Source: Microbacterium sp. AB
Lineage (GTDB): Bacteria; Actinomycetota; Actinomycetes; Actinomycetales; Microbacteriaceae
Direction: 5' to 3'
DNA length: 64,000 bases
NCBI RefSeq assembly: GCF_032878875.1
Contig: NZ_CP118157.1
Coordinates: 1,364,001-1,428,000, forward strand
The position numbers were made by a program, and so were the translations under genes. The notes under the pieces are model-generated. The model was not told the DNA's origin. It saw only the letters and a program-made list of their open reading frames with translations, and ran no database searches. Shown here piece by piece: positions 26,670 through 34,281 of this stretch; within the stretch, counting starts at the first letter, position 1; each line of letters opens with the position of its first letter.

Positions 26670-28703
26670 TCAGCGATCACCGCCTGAGGTGGTGCCGATC
26701 TCGATGACGGCGACGCCGCCGGCGGGCACGGAGAACGTGCCGTCGGCGTCGACGCCGGTGAGGAGCTCATGGCCGGTGGCGGCGAGCTCCGCATCCTCGT
26801 CGCGGTGGTTGACGGCGATGACGAACGACCTCTCCGCCGAACGCCGTCGGACGACCTCGAGGCCCTCGGGCGTCGCGGCGGGCGTGAGCCCCGCGTCGGC
26901 GTACACGTCGGCCATGACCGTGCGCAGGCCGTCGGCGTCGAGTCGCGTCGAGACGTACCAGCCGGTGCCGGCGCCGAGACGGCTCCGCGTGATCGCGGCT
27001 CGGTGCGCGGTCTCCACGCCCGGGCCGTCGGCGTAGGAGCCGACGACCTCGGCGCCGTGCAGGCGCAGCGCCTCCTGCCAGTGACCGGCGCGGAGCGACG
27101 CGCCGTCGCGCCACGTGACGGAAGCGGCTGCGCCCGCCCGCAGCGGCAGGTGCTCCTCGACGTCGACTCCGAGCGCCTCACGCAGCGGGGAGAGGAAGCC
27201 GCCGGGGTGGACGGCGTCGTTCTCGTCGACGACGGCGGAGAAGTACGACACCACGAGCGTGCCGCCGCCGGCGACGTAGCGCGTGAGGCTCTCGGCGTCC
27301 GCCGCCGTCAGCAGGTACTGTGCGGGGGCGATCACGAGACGGTAGCGCGACAGGTCGTGCCCCGGCAGCGCGAAGTCGGCCGTGATGCCGTCCCGCCACA
27401 GACGCTCGTAGAAGGCGCGCACGCGTTCCTGATGCGAGAGGTCGTCGGTCGGTCGCCACTCGAGGTCCTGCGCCCAGAAGGACTCGAAGTCCCACAGGAT
27501 CGCGACGTCGGCCTCGACCTCGGTGCCCCGCAGGTCTCCCAGGCGCCCGAGCGCGTCGCCGAGCCCGACGACCTCGCGCCAGACGCGCGAGTCCGTCCCC
27601 GCGTGGGGGAGCATCGCGGAGTGGAACTTCTCCGCTCCCGAGCGCGCGGCGCGCCACTGGAAGAAGAGCACGGCGTCGGCACCGCGCGCGACGTGGGAGA
27701 GCGAGTTGCGGGCCATCTCGCCCGGCCGCTTGGCGATGTTGCGCGGCTGCCAGTTCACGGCCGACGTCGAGTGCTCCATGAGGATCCACGGCCTGCCCCC
27801 GCCCACCGAGCGCGAGAGGTCGGCGGCGATCGCGAGGCCGATGTGCGCGTCCTCGTCGGCCGCCCAGAGGTAGTGGTCGTCCGAGACGACGTCGACCTCG
27901 CGGCCCCAGGCCCACAGGTCGGTCGTCCAGCTCTGGTTCGCCATGAAGTTCGTCGTGATCGGCTGCGCGGCATGGGCGCGGATGGCGTCGCGCTCGGCGA
28001 CGAAGCAGGCGCGCAGCTGATGGTCGGTGAACCGGTGGAAGTCGAGCCGCTGTGCCGGGTTCACGACGGACGGCGCGGCGGCGGGCGCGCCGATGTGCGC
28101 CCATTCGGCGTAGCGCTGCCCCCAGAACGCCGTGCCCCAGGCGGCGTTGAGCGCATCGAGGGAGCCGTAGCGGTCCTTCAGCCATTCGCGGAACGCGCCG
28201 ACGGAGGCGGGGGAGTAGTCCTCCCCGACGGGGACGCCGTACTCGTTGTGCACGTGCCACAGGACGACGGCCGGATGGTCGCCGTAGCGCTCGGCGAGAG
28301 CCGTGGCGATCCGCACGATCGCCTCGCGATAGGCGGGGGAGGAGTGAGAGGCCATGCCGCGCGATCCGAACCCCATGACGGTCCCGTCGCGGGCGATCAC
28401 GCGCGCCTCGGGGTGGGCGGCGAAGAACCAGGCGGGCGGAGAGGCGGTGGGCGTGCCGAGGTCCACGGAGACGCCGTTCTCGTGCAGCAGGCCGATGACC
28501 TCGTCGAGCCAGCCGAAGTCGAACTCGCCCTCGCTCCTCTCGATGAGCGCCCACGAGAAGATGCCGATGCTCACGAGGCTCACCCCCGCCTCGCGCATCC
28601 GGCGGACGTCCTCGCGCCAGACGTCGCGGGGCCACTGCTCCGGGTTGTAGTCGCCGCCGTAGGCGATCCCCGTCAGCGCGGGCCAGGCGGTCGGGTGGGA
28701 CAT
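26670..28703 (-). CDS. ganA: GH42 beta-galactosidase
   Basis: A 677-residue cytosolic beta-galactosidase that removes terminal galactose from imported galactosides. The N-terminus GIAYGGDYNPEQWP is diagnostic for GH42. The acid/base Glu is E154 in HNEYGVP and the nucleophile Glu is E310 in MEHSTSAVNW. The trimerisation domain and C-terminal beta domain follow, ending IEIGTTSGGDR. There is no signal peptide. It is the first gene of the operon and starts 23 bases from operator 1. In Bacillus the same set (ganS, ganP, ganQ, ganA) handles galactan oligosaccharides; no GH53 galactanase is seen in this window. Confidence 0.95.
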   Translation of the reverse strand: MSHPTAWPALTGIAYGGDYNPEQWPRDVWREDVRRMREAGVSLVSIGIFSWALIERSEGEFDFGWLDEVIGLLHENGVSVDLGTPTASPPAWFFAAHPEARVIARDGTVMGFGSRGMASHSSPAYREAIVRIATALAERYGDHPAVVLWHVHNEYGVPVGEDYSPASVGAFREWLKDRYGSLDALNAAWGTAFWGQRYAEWAHIGAPAAAPSVVNPAQRLDFHRFTDHQLRACFVAERDAIRAHAAQPITTNFMANQSWTTDLWAWGREVDVVSDDHYLWAADEDAHIGLAIAADLSRSVGGGRPWILMEHSTSAVNWQPRNIAKRPGEMARNSLSHVARGADAVLFFQWRAARSGAEKFHSAMLPHAGTDSRVWREVVGLGDALGRLGDLRGTEVEADVAILWDFESFWAQDLEWRPTDDLSHQERVRAFYERLWRDGITADFALPGHDLSRYRLVIAPAQYLLTAADAESLTRYVAGGGTLVVSYFSAVVDENDAVHPGGFLSPLREALGVDVEEHLPLRAGAAASVTWRDGASLRAGHWQEALRLHGAEVVGSYADGPGVETAHRAAITRSRLGAGTGWYVSTRLDADGLRTVMADVYADAGLTPAATPEGLEVVRRRSAERSFVIAVNHRDEDAELAATGHELLTGVDADGTFSVPAGGVAVIEIGTTSGGDR

Positions 28704-28725
28704 TGACGCTCCATCGTGTCGAGAT

Positions 28726-28743
28726 ACTGTGACCGGTCCCAGT
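28726..28743. promoter_or_regulatory. LacI-type operator O1 (ACTGTGACCGGTCCCAGT)
   Basis: An 18-bp near-palindrome with seven of nine pairs matching around a central CCGG, identical to O2 at 28794-28811. It is 23 bases from the GH42 start, so it probably overlaps the GH42 promoter. Confidence 0.8.
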
Positions 28744-28793
28744 CTCCGTCGGGCAGAGCCGTCGGCTCAACCCGTCCTCCGTTCCGTTATCCA

Positions 28794-28811
28794 ACTGTGA
28801 CCGGTCCCAGT
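28794..28811. promoter_or_regulatory. LacI-type operator O2, identical to O1
   Basis: An exact second copy of the 18-mer, with centres 68 bp apart from O1. It covers the -35 region of the regulator gene (whose -10 TAAAGT is at 28827-28832), which implies autorepression. Two identical operators allow loop formation. Confidence 0.8.
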
Positions 28812-28826
28812 CGCGGGCCCGGACGC

Positions 28827-28832
28827 TAAAGT
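28827..28832 (+). promoter_or_regulatory. -10 box TAAAGT of the LacI gene
   Basis: TAAAGT is eight bases before ATG 28841; an in-frame GTG at 28835 is too close to be reached. This indicates a leaderless or nearly leaderless transcript. Confidence 0.5.
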
Positions 28833-28840
28833 CGGTGGTC

Positions 28841-29854
28841 ATGGGGCAGAGCACGGCGGGTCGCAAGCCGACCATCCGCGACGTCGCCGCGGCCGCGGGG
28901 GTCTCGCGCGGCACGGTCTCGCGCGTCATCAACGGCGGGCACTGGGTCTCGCCGGACGCGCGCGCCGCCGTCGAGGACGCCATCCGCCGCACGGGCTACA
29001 CCGCGAACCACCACGCCCGCAGTCTCGCCACCGGGCGGGCGGGCTCGCTCGCCTTCCTCCTGACCGAGCCGCACCACCTGCTGTTCGAGGACCCGACGTA
29101 CGCCCTGCTGCTGCGCGGAGCCGCCGAGGCGCTCTCGAAGCGCTCGATGACGCTCGTGCTCCTCGTCGCGGGAACCGAGGACGAGAAGGCGAACGTGCTC
29201 GAGTACGTGCGGGCCGGGCACGTCGACGGCGTGCTGCTCATCTCCAGCCACGAGTCCGATCCCTTCCTCGGGAGGATGCGCGAGGCCGGGGTCCCGATCG
29301 TGTGCTCGGGCCTGCCGCTCGCCCTCGCCGGCCAGGTGCCCTCCGTGGCGATCGACGAGCGGGCCGGGGCGCGGGAGATGACCCGCTATCTGCGCGAACG
29401 CGGCCACCGCCGTATCGCCCATATCGCAGGCCCCGACGACACACCCGGCGGGCGGTTCCGGCTCGAGGGCTTCCGCGAGCAGATGGGGGAGGCGTTCGCG
29501 CCGGAGCTCGTGGAGTCCGGCGACTACGGCAGGGCGTCGGGGGCGGCCGCGATGAGCCGCCTGCTCGCGCGCACCCGCGACATCGACGCCGTCTTCGCCG
29601 CCTCCGACAGCATGGCCGCCGGTGCGATCGCGACGCTGCGGCGCGAGGGGCTGAGGGTGCCGGAGGACGTCGCCGTGGCCGGCTTCGACGACTCGGGCCT
29701 CGCGGAGACGCACGAGCCGGCCCTCACGACCATCCGGCAGCCGTGGGCGCGCATCAGCGAGGAGATGGTGGCGATGGTCGTCGACGTGATCGGCGGGGGA
29801 GCCGGGCGCGAGGTGACGCTGCCCACGGAGCTCGTCGTGCGGGAGAGCGCGTAA
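28841..29854 (+). CDS. LacI family regulator of the galactoside operon (2 of 3)
   Basis: A 337-residue repressor divergent from the GH42 operon. The helix-turn-helix TIRDVAAAAGVSRGTVSRVI is at residues 12-31, followed by the hinge SPDARAAVEDAIRRTGYTAN and the effector domain. The latter ends AVAGFDDSGLAETHEPALTT, typical of LacI proteins. The start is ATG 28841, given the -10 box at 28827-28832. Position, divergence and the two operators make it the likely repressor of the GH42-SBP-permease genes (GanR-like); the inducer would be a galactoside (inference). Confidence 0.9.
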   Translation: MGQSTAGRKPTIRDVAAAAGVSRGTVSRVINGGHWVSPDARAAVEDAIRRTGYTANHHARSLATGRAGSLAFLLTEPHHLLFEDPTYALLLRGAAEALSKRSMTLVLLVAGTEDEKANVLEYVRAGHVDGVLLISSHESDPFLGRMREAGVPIVCSGLPLALAGQVPSVAIDERAGAREMTRYLRERGHRRIAHIAGPDDTPGGRFRLEGFREQMGEAFAPELVESGDYGRASGAAAMSRLLARTRDIDAVFAASDSMAAGAIATLRREGLRVPEDVAVAGFDDSGLAETHEPALTTIRQPWARISEEMVAMVVDVIGGGAGREVTLPTELVVRESA

Positions 29855-29883
29855 CGCGGGCACGAGCCTCGGGCGTGCGGCCA

Positions 29884-29889
29884 TAGACT
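29884..29889 (+). promoter_or_regulatory. -10 box TAGACT of metG
   Basis: TAGACT ends six bases before GTG 29896 but only three before ATG 29893. The six-base rule seen elsewhere in the window selects the GTG. Confidence 0.55.
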
Positions 29890-29895
29890 CTCATG

Positions 29896-31473
29896 GTGAC
29901 TTCCGGCCGTTCCTTCTACATCACCACGCCGATCTACTATCCGAGCGATGTCCCGCACATCGGGCACGGGTACACGTCCGTGGCGGTGGACACGCTCGCG
30001 CGCTGGCACCGCCAGGCGGGGGACGACACCTGGATGCTCACGGGCACCGACGAGCACGGCCAGAAGATGCTGCGCGCCGCCGCGGCGAACGGCGTGACGC
30101 CGCAGGAGTGGGTCGACAAGCTCGTCAGCGAGTCGTGGTTCCCGCTGCTGGAGACGCTCGACGTCGCCAACGACGACTTCATCCGCACGACGCAGGAGCG
30201 GCACGAGCGCAACGTGCAGGTGTTCTTCCAGCGGCTGTACGACCGCGGCTACATCTACGCGGGCGAGTACGAGGCGCTCTACTGCGTGGGATGCGAGGAG
30301 TTCAAGCCGGAGTCCGAGATCGTCGACGGCGCCGGGCCGTTCGAGGGGCTCAAGGTCTGTGCGATCCACTCCAAGCCCCTCGAGCTGCTGCACGAGAAGA
30401 ACTACTTCTTCAAGCTCAGCGAGTTCCAGGACCGGCTGCTGGAGCTGTACAGGGCCGAGCCCGACTTCGTCCGCCCGGAGTCGGCGCGCAACGAGGTCGT
30501 CTCCTTCGTCTCGCAGGGGCTGAAGGACCTCTCCATCTCCCGCTCGACCTTCGACTGGGGGATCACCGTCCCCTGGGACGAGTCGCACGTCATCTACGTG
30601 TGGGTGGACGCCCTCCTGAACTACGCCACCGCCGTCGGGTACGGCGCCGACGAGGACCTGTTCGCGCGCCGCTGGCCCGGCTACCACGTCGTGGGGAAGG
30701 ACATCCTGCGGTTCCACGCCGTGATCTGGCCCGCGATGCTCATGGCGGCGGGCCTCGACGTCCCCAAGGGCGTCTTCGCCCACGGCTGGCTCCTCGTCGG
30801 CGGCGAGAAGATGTCGAAGTCGAAGCTCACCGGAATCGCGCCGACGGAGATCACGGACGTCTTCGGCTCGGACGCCTACCGCTACTACTTCCTCTCGGCG
30901 ATCTCCTTCGGGCAGGACGGGTCGTTCTCGTGGGAGGACCTCTCGGCGCGCTACCAGTCCGAGCTCGCGAACGGCTTCGGAAACCTCGCCTCGCGCGCCA
31001 TCGCGATGATCGGCAAGTACTTCGACGGCGTCGTGCCGGCGCCGGGACCGTACTCCGAGGGCGATCTGGCGATCCAGCGGGCCGTCGCGACGGCCGTCGT
31101 CGCGGCGGACGAGGCCATCGAGCGATTCCGCATCGACGAGGCGATCAAGGCGGTGTGGACGATCGTCGACGAGCTCAACGGCTACATCACCGAGAACGAG
31201 CCGTGGGTCCTCGCCAAGGACGACGCGCTGCGCGAGCGTCTCGCGACCGTGCTGTACACGTGCGTCGAGGGGCTGCGCGCGCTCGCCGTGCTCCTCTCGC
31301 CCGTCATGCCCGTCGCGACGGCCAGGCTGTGGCGCGCGCTCGGCGTCGAAGAGGGCCTCGGCGCGCTCACCGCGCAGCCGCTGCGCGAGGCCGGAGTCTG
31401 GGGCGGTGTCCCGGCGGGGACGACGACCACGGCGCTCGACCCGCTCTTCCCGCGCGTCGTGCAGCCGGAGTGA
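29896..31473 (+). CDS. metG: Methionyl-tRNA synthetase
   Basis: Charges initiator and elongator tRNA-Met. The 525-residue class-I synthetase carries HIGH at residues 21-24 and KMSKS at 305-309, with a zinc-type knuckle YCVGCEEFKPESEI near residue 132 and a later CAIH. The short form lacks the C-terminal tRNA-binding extension found in E. coli. GTG 29896 is preferred over ATG 29893 because of the -10 position. tatD follows after ten bases. In other actinobacteria metG-tatD-rsmA-ispE lies close to rsmI; here the galactoside operon and its regulator intervene. Confidence 0.96.
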   Translation: MTSGRSFYITTPIYYPSDVPHIGHGYTSVAVDTLARWHRQAGDDTWMLTGTDEHGQKMLRAAAANGVTPQEWVDKLVSESWFPLLETLDVANDDFIRTTQERHERNVQVFFQRLYDRGYIYAGEYEALYCVGCEEFKPESEIVDGAGPFEGLKVCAIHSKPLELLHEKNYFFKLSEFQDRLLELYRAEPDFVRPESARNEVVSFVSQGLKDLSISRSTFDWGITVPWDESHVIYVWVDALLNYATAVGYGADEDLFARRWPGYHVVGKDILRFHAVIWPAMLMAAGLDVPKGVFAHGWLLVGGEKMSKSKLTGIAPTEITDVFGSDAYRYYFLSAISFGQDGSFSWEDLSARYQSELANGFGNLASRAIAMIGKYFDGVVPAPGPYSEGDLAIQRAVATAVVAADEAIERFRIDEAIKAVWTIVDELNGYITENEPWVLAKDDALRERLATVLYTCVEGLRALAVLLSPVMPVATARLWRALGVEEGLGALTAQPLREAGVWGGVPAGTTTTALDPLFPRVVQPE

Positions 31474-31483
31474 CGTCGCGCGG

Positions 31484-32383
31484 ATGGACGGCGTGACCGA
31501 GAACGGGGCCGACCCCGGCGTGTACGTGCGCGAACGCGGCAAGGAGGGGCGCAGGGATCTGCGCTACCCGACCGCGCCCGAGCCGCTGGCCGTCCCCGTC
31601 TACGACAACCACTGCCATCTCGAGATCGAGGACGGCGACGAGCCGCTCTCGCTCGCCGAGCAGCTCGACCGCGCGAGCGCCGTCGGCATCCGAGGGGTCG
31701 TGCAGGCCTCCGGCGACATCGACTCCTCGCGCTGGGCCGTGCGCGCCGCGGAGGCGGACCCCCGCGTGCTCGCCGCCGTGGCGATCCATCCGAACGATGC
31801 GCCGACATACGCCCTGCAGGGGCGTCTCGACGAGGCGATCGCCGTCGTCGACGGGCTCGCCGCCCATCCGCGCGTCCGCGCCGTCGGCGAGACGGGGCTC
31901 GACTTCTTCCGGACGGGCGAGGACGGCCGTCCCGCGCAGCTGGCGTCGTTCGAGGCGCACATCGCGATCGCGAAGCGGCACGGCATCGCGATGCAGATCC
32001 ACGACCGCGACGCGCACCGGGAGGTGCTCGACGCGCTTCGACGGGCGGGCGCTCCCGAGCGGACGGTCTTCCACTGCTTCTCGGGCGACGAGCGGATGGC
32101 GCGGGAGGCGGCCGACGCCGGTTACTGGCTGTCGTTCGCAGGCAACGTCACGTTCAAGAACGCGCAGAACCTGCGCGACGCCCTGCGGGTGACGCCACGC
32201 GACCGCATCCTCGTCGAGACCGACGCGCCGTTCCTCACGCCGGCCCCGCACCGTGGACGTCCGAACGCGCCGTACCTCGTGCCGGTGACGGTGCGCTTCA
32301 TGGCCGCCGAGCTCGGCGAGGACGTCGACGCTCTGTGCGCTCAGCTCGCCGCGAACACCCTCGCGGTCTACGGGGAGTTCTGA
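31484..32383 (+). CDS. tatD: TatD family metal-dependent deoxyribonuclease
   Basis: A 299-residue TIM-barrel hydrolase with 3'-5' DNase activity in characterised members. Metal ligands are visible: H43 and H45 (NHCHLE), the Glu in GETGLDFF, the His in MQIHDRDA, the His in FHCFSG and the Asp in VETDAPFL. About 38 residues precede the first strand, longer than the usual few, so a later start may be real, but no ribosome site supports one. ATG 31484 lies ten bases after metG; a GTG at 31493 is also in frame. Co-transcribed with metG and rsmA. Confidence 0.93.
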   Translation: MDGVTENGADPGVYVRERGKEGRRDLRYPTAPEPLAVPVYDNHCHLEIEDGDEPLSLAEQLDRASAVGIRGVVQASGDIDSSRWAVRAAEADPRVLAAVAIHPNDAPTYALQGRLDEAIAVVDGLAAHPRVRAVGETGLDFFRTGEDGRPAQLASFEAHIAIAKRHGIAMQIHDRDAHREVLDALRRAGAPERTVFHCFSGDERMAREAADAGYWLSFAGNVTFKNAQNLRDALRVTPRDRILVETDAPFLTPAPHRGRPNAPYLVPVTVRFMAAELGEDVDALCAQLAANTLAVYGEF

Positions 32384-32399
32384 TGCCGGGGACGCGGAC

Positions 32400-33239
32400 G
32401 TGAGCGTGAGGCTGCTGGGGGCGGGCGACATCAGGTCGCTCGCGGCCGAGCTGGACGTCACGCCCACCAAGAGGCTCGGGCAGAACTTCGTCGTCGACGC
32501 CAACACGGTGCGGAAGATCGTGCAGGCCGCCCGCGTCGAGGCCGGGGAGCGCGTCGTGGAGGTCGGGCCTGGGCTCGGATCGCTCACCCTCGCGATCCTC
32601 GAGACGGGCGCCGCGGTGACCGCCGTCGAGATCGATCACCGGCTCGCGGAGCGCCTGCCGCGGACGGCGTCCGAGCGCGGCGTGCCCGACGGGGCCCTCA
32701 CCGTCGTCGACGCCGACGCGATGAGGGTGACCGACCTCCCGGGCGATCCGACGGTGCTCGTCGCGAACCTCCCGTACAACGTCTCCGTCCCCGTGCTGCT
32801 GCATCTCCTCGAGACCTTCCCGCACATCGACCGCGGCGTCGTGATGGTGCAGTCCGAGGTCGGGGAGCGGCTCGCGGCGACGCCGGGCGGCAAGGTGTAC
32901 GGCGCCCCGAGCGCGAAGGCCGCATGGTACGGCCCGTGGCGCCTGGCGGGCACCGTCTCGCGGCAGGTGTTCTGGCCCGTGCCGAACGTCGACAGCGTGC
33001 TCGTCGGCTTCCGGCGCGACGCCGAGCCGCGCGGCACGGAGGACGAGCGCCGCCGGACCTTCCGCATCGTCGACGCCGCGTTCCAGCAGCGCCGGAAGAT
33101 GCTGCGGCAGGCGCTGTCGGCGGAGCTCGGCGGATCGGCGGCGGCGAGTGACCTGCTCGAGAGCGCCGGCGTGGCGCCGACGGCACGCGGCGAGTCGCTC
33201 GGCATCGACGACTTCCTGCGCATCGCCCGCGCACTCTGA
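32400..33239 (+). CDS. rsmA: 16S rRNA dimethyladenosine transferase RsmA (KsgA)
   Basis: Dimethylates A1518 and A1519 near the 3' end of 16S rRNA. The 279-residue protein shows KRLGQNFVVD near residue 21, the SAM motif EVGPGLGSLT near residue 53 and the catalytic NLPYNVSVPVL near residue 123. GTG 32400 follows tatD by 16 bases. Many actinobacteria have an rpfB gene between tatD and rsmA; it is absent here. A 95-base gap with its own promoter follows before ispE. Confidence 0.96.
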   Translation: MSVRLLGAGDIRSLAAELDVTPTKRLGQNFVVDANTVRKIVQAARVEAGERVVEVGPGLGSLTLAILETGAAVTAVEIDHRLAERLPRTASERGVPDGALTVVDADAMRVTDLPGDPTVLVANLPYNVSVPVLLHLLETFPHIDRGVVMVQSEVGERLAATPGGKVYGAPSAKAAWYGPWRLAGTVSRQVFWPVPNVDSVLVGFRRDAEPRGTEDERRRTFRIVDAAFQQRRKMLRQALSAELGGSAAASDLLESAGVAPTARGESLGIDDFLRIARAL

Positions 33240-33292
33240 CATGGCGTGTCACGCGCTTCCGGCGCGTGTCCGTGACGAGCGCCGCGCGTGGG

Positions 33293-33298
33293 TAGCCT
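33293..33298 (+). promoter_or_regulatory. -10 box TAGCCT of the ispE transcript
   Basis: TAGCCT ends seven bases before GTG 33306 and 36 bases before the ispE start. Transcription should begin near 33304-33306, so the short ORF at 33306 would be leaderless. Confidence 0.5.
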
Positions 33299-33305
33299 GG
33301 ACGAT

Positions 33306-33338
33306 GTGAGCGACCGCCGATCCCCCTCCCGCCTATGA
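33306..33338 (+). CDS. Putative 10-residue leader peptide coupled to ispE
   Basis: GTG at 33306 opens [10 protein letters not shown] and ends in a TGA (33336-33338) that overlaps the ispE ATG (33335-33337) as ATGA. The -10 box TAGCCT places the start codon at the transcript 5' end. ispE has no ribosome-binding site of its own apart from pyrimidine-rich sequence, so terminating ribosomes could re-initiate on ispE. The peptide is basic and Ser/Pro-rich with no run of a single amino acid, so classical attenuation is not evident. This is a prediction from geometry only. Confidence 0.45.
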   Translation: MSDRRSPSRL

Positions 33339-34267
33339 CGATGGCGTACGAGCAGCCTCAGGTGCGGGTGCGCGCACCCGGGAAGATCAACGTCTTCCTC
33401 GAGATCGGGGAGACGCAGCCCGACGGCTATCACCAGCTCGCGACGGCCTTCCAGGCGGTGTCGCTGTACGAGGACGTCGTCGCCACGCACGCCGACGACT
33501 TCGGGCTCGCCGTGTCGGGGTCCGTCGACGTCTCCGGGGTCCCCGTCGACGACAGGAACCTCGCGCTGCGCGCCGCGCGACTGCTCGCGGCCGAGACGGG
33601 CTACGCGGGAGGCGTGCGCCTCGAGGTGCTCAAGCACGTCCCCGTCGCGGGCGGGATGGGAGGCGGCTCGGCGGACGCGGCCGCGGCGCTCGTCGCGTGC
33701 GACGCGCTCTGGGGCACCGCCGTCGGCTCCGCCCGGCTGCACGGGCTCGCCGCGCGGCTCGGCGCCGACGTGCCGTTCGCGCTCAAGGGCGGCACGGCGA
33801 TCGGGACGGGACGTGGCGACGAGCTGAGCCCCGCCCTCGCGCGCGGGCGCTTCGACTGGGTGCTCGTGGTCAGCGAGGAGGGGCTCTCGACGCCGGAGGT
33901 CTACGGCGCGCTCGACCGTCACCGCGATCGTCATCGGCTCGACATCGCGCCGGCGAGGGCCGTGCCCGCCGTCGACTCCGCGGTGCTGCACGCGCTCCGG
34001 GCGGGGGACCCGGCGACGCTCGCCGAGCTGCTGCGCAACGACCTCCAGGCCGCTGCCCTGGGGCTGCGCCCCGATCTCGCCGAGACCCTCGAGCTCGGGG
34101 AGTCGTCGGGGGCCCTCGCGGGAATCGTGTCCGGCTCCGGCCCGACGGTGGCCTTCCTCGCCGAGTCACCCGAGGCGGCCGTCGACCTGCAGACCGTCCT
34201 CGTCGGTCAGGGTCTGGACGCCCTGCTGGCGCACGGACCGGTCCCCGGGGCGCGCGTCGTCGGCTGA
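33335..34267 (+). CDS. ispE: 4-diphosphocytidyl-2-C-methyl-D-erythritol kinase IspE
   Basis: Phosphorylates CDP-ME in the MEP pathway of isoprenoid synthesis. The 310-residue GHMP kinase shows [14 protein letters not shown] near residue 10, the ATP loop [17 protein letters not shown] near residue 104 and the C-terminal [11 protein letters not shown] near residue 267. ATG 33335 overlaps the stop of a short upstream ORF; a second ATG at 33341 is also possible. It converges on the FUSC gene, and both stop codons lie in a small hairpin. Confidence 0.95.
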   Translation: MTMAYEQPQVRVRAPGKINVFLEIGETQPDGYHQLATAFQAVSLYEDVVATHADDFGLAVSGSVDVSGVPVDDRNLALRAARLLAAETGYAGGVRLEVLKHVPVAGGMGGGSADAAAALVACDALWGTAVGSARLHGLAARLGADVPFALKGGTAIGTGRGDELSPALARGRFDWVLVVSEEGLSTPEVYGALDRHRDRHRLDIAPARAVPAVDSAVLHALRAGDPATLAELLRNDLQAAALGLRPDLAETLELGESSGALAGIVSGSGPTVAFLAESPEAAVDLQTVLVGQGLDALLAHGPVPGARVVG

Positions 34268-34281
34268 CGCGCCGGTCAGCC
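34262..34281. terminator. Compact bidirectional hairpin spanning both stop codons
   Basis: GGCTGAC (34262-34268) and GTCAGCC (34275-34281) form a 7-bp stem with a six-base loop. The ispE stop (34265-34267) and the FUSC stop (34276-34278) both lie in the stem. Confidence 0.4.

Noticed and set aside
26546-27181. Binding-protein frame extended to 27181.
   Set aside because: It overlaps the GH42 gene out of frame; the lipoprotein signal peptide begins at 26545.
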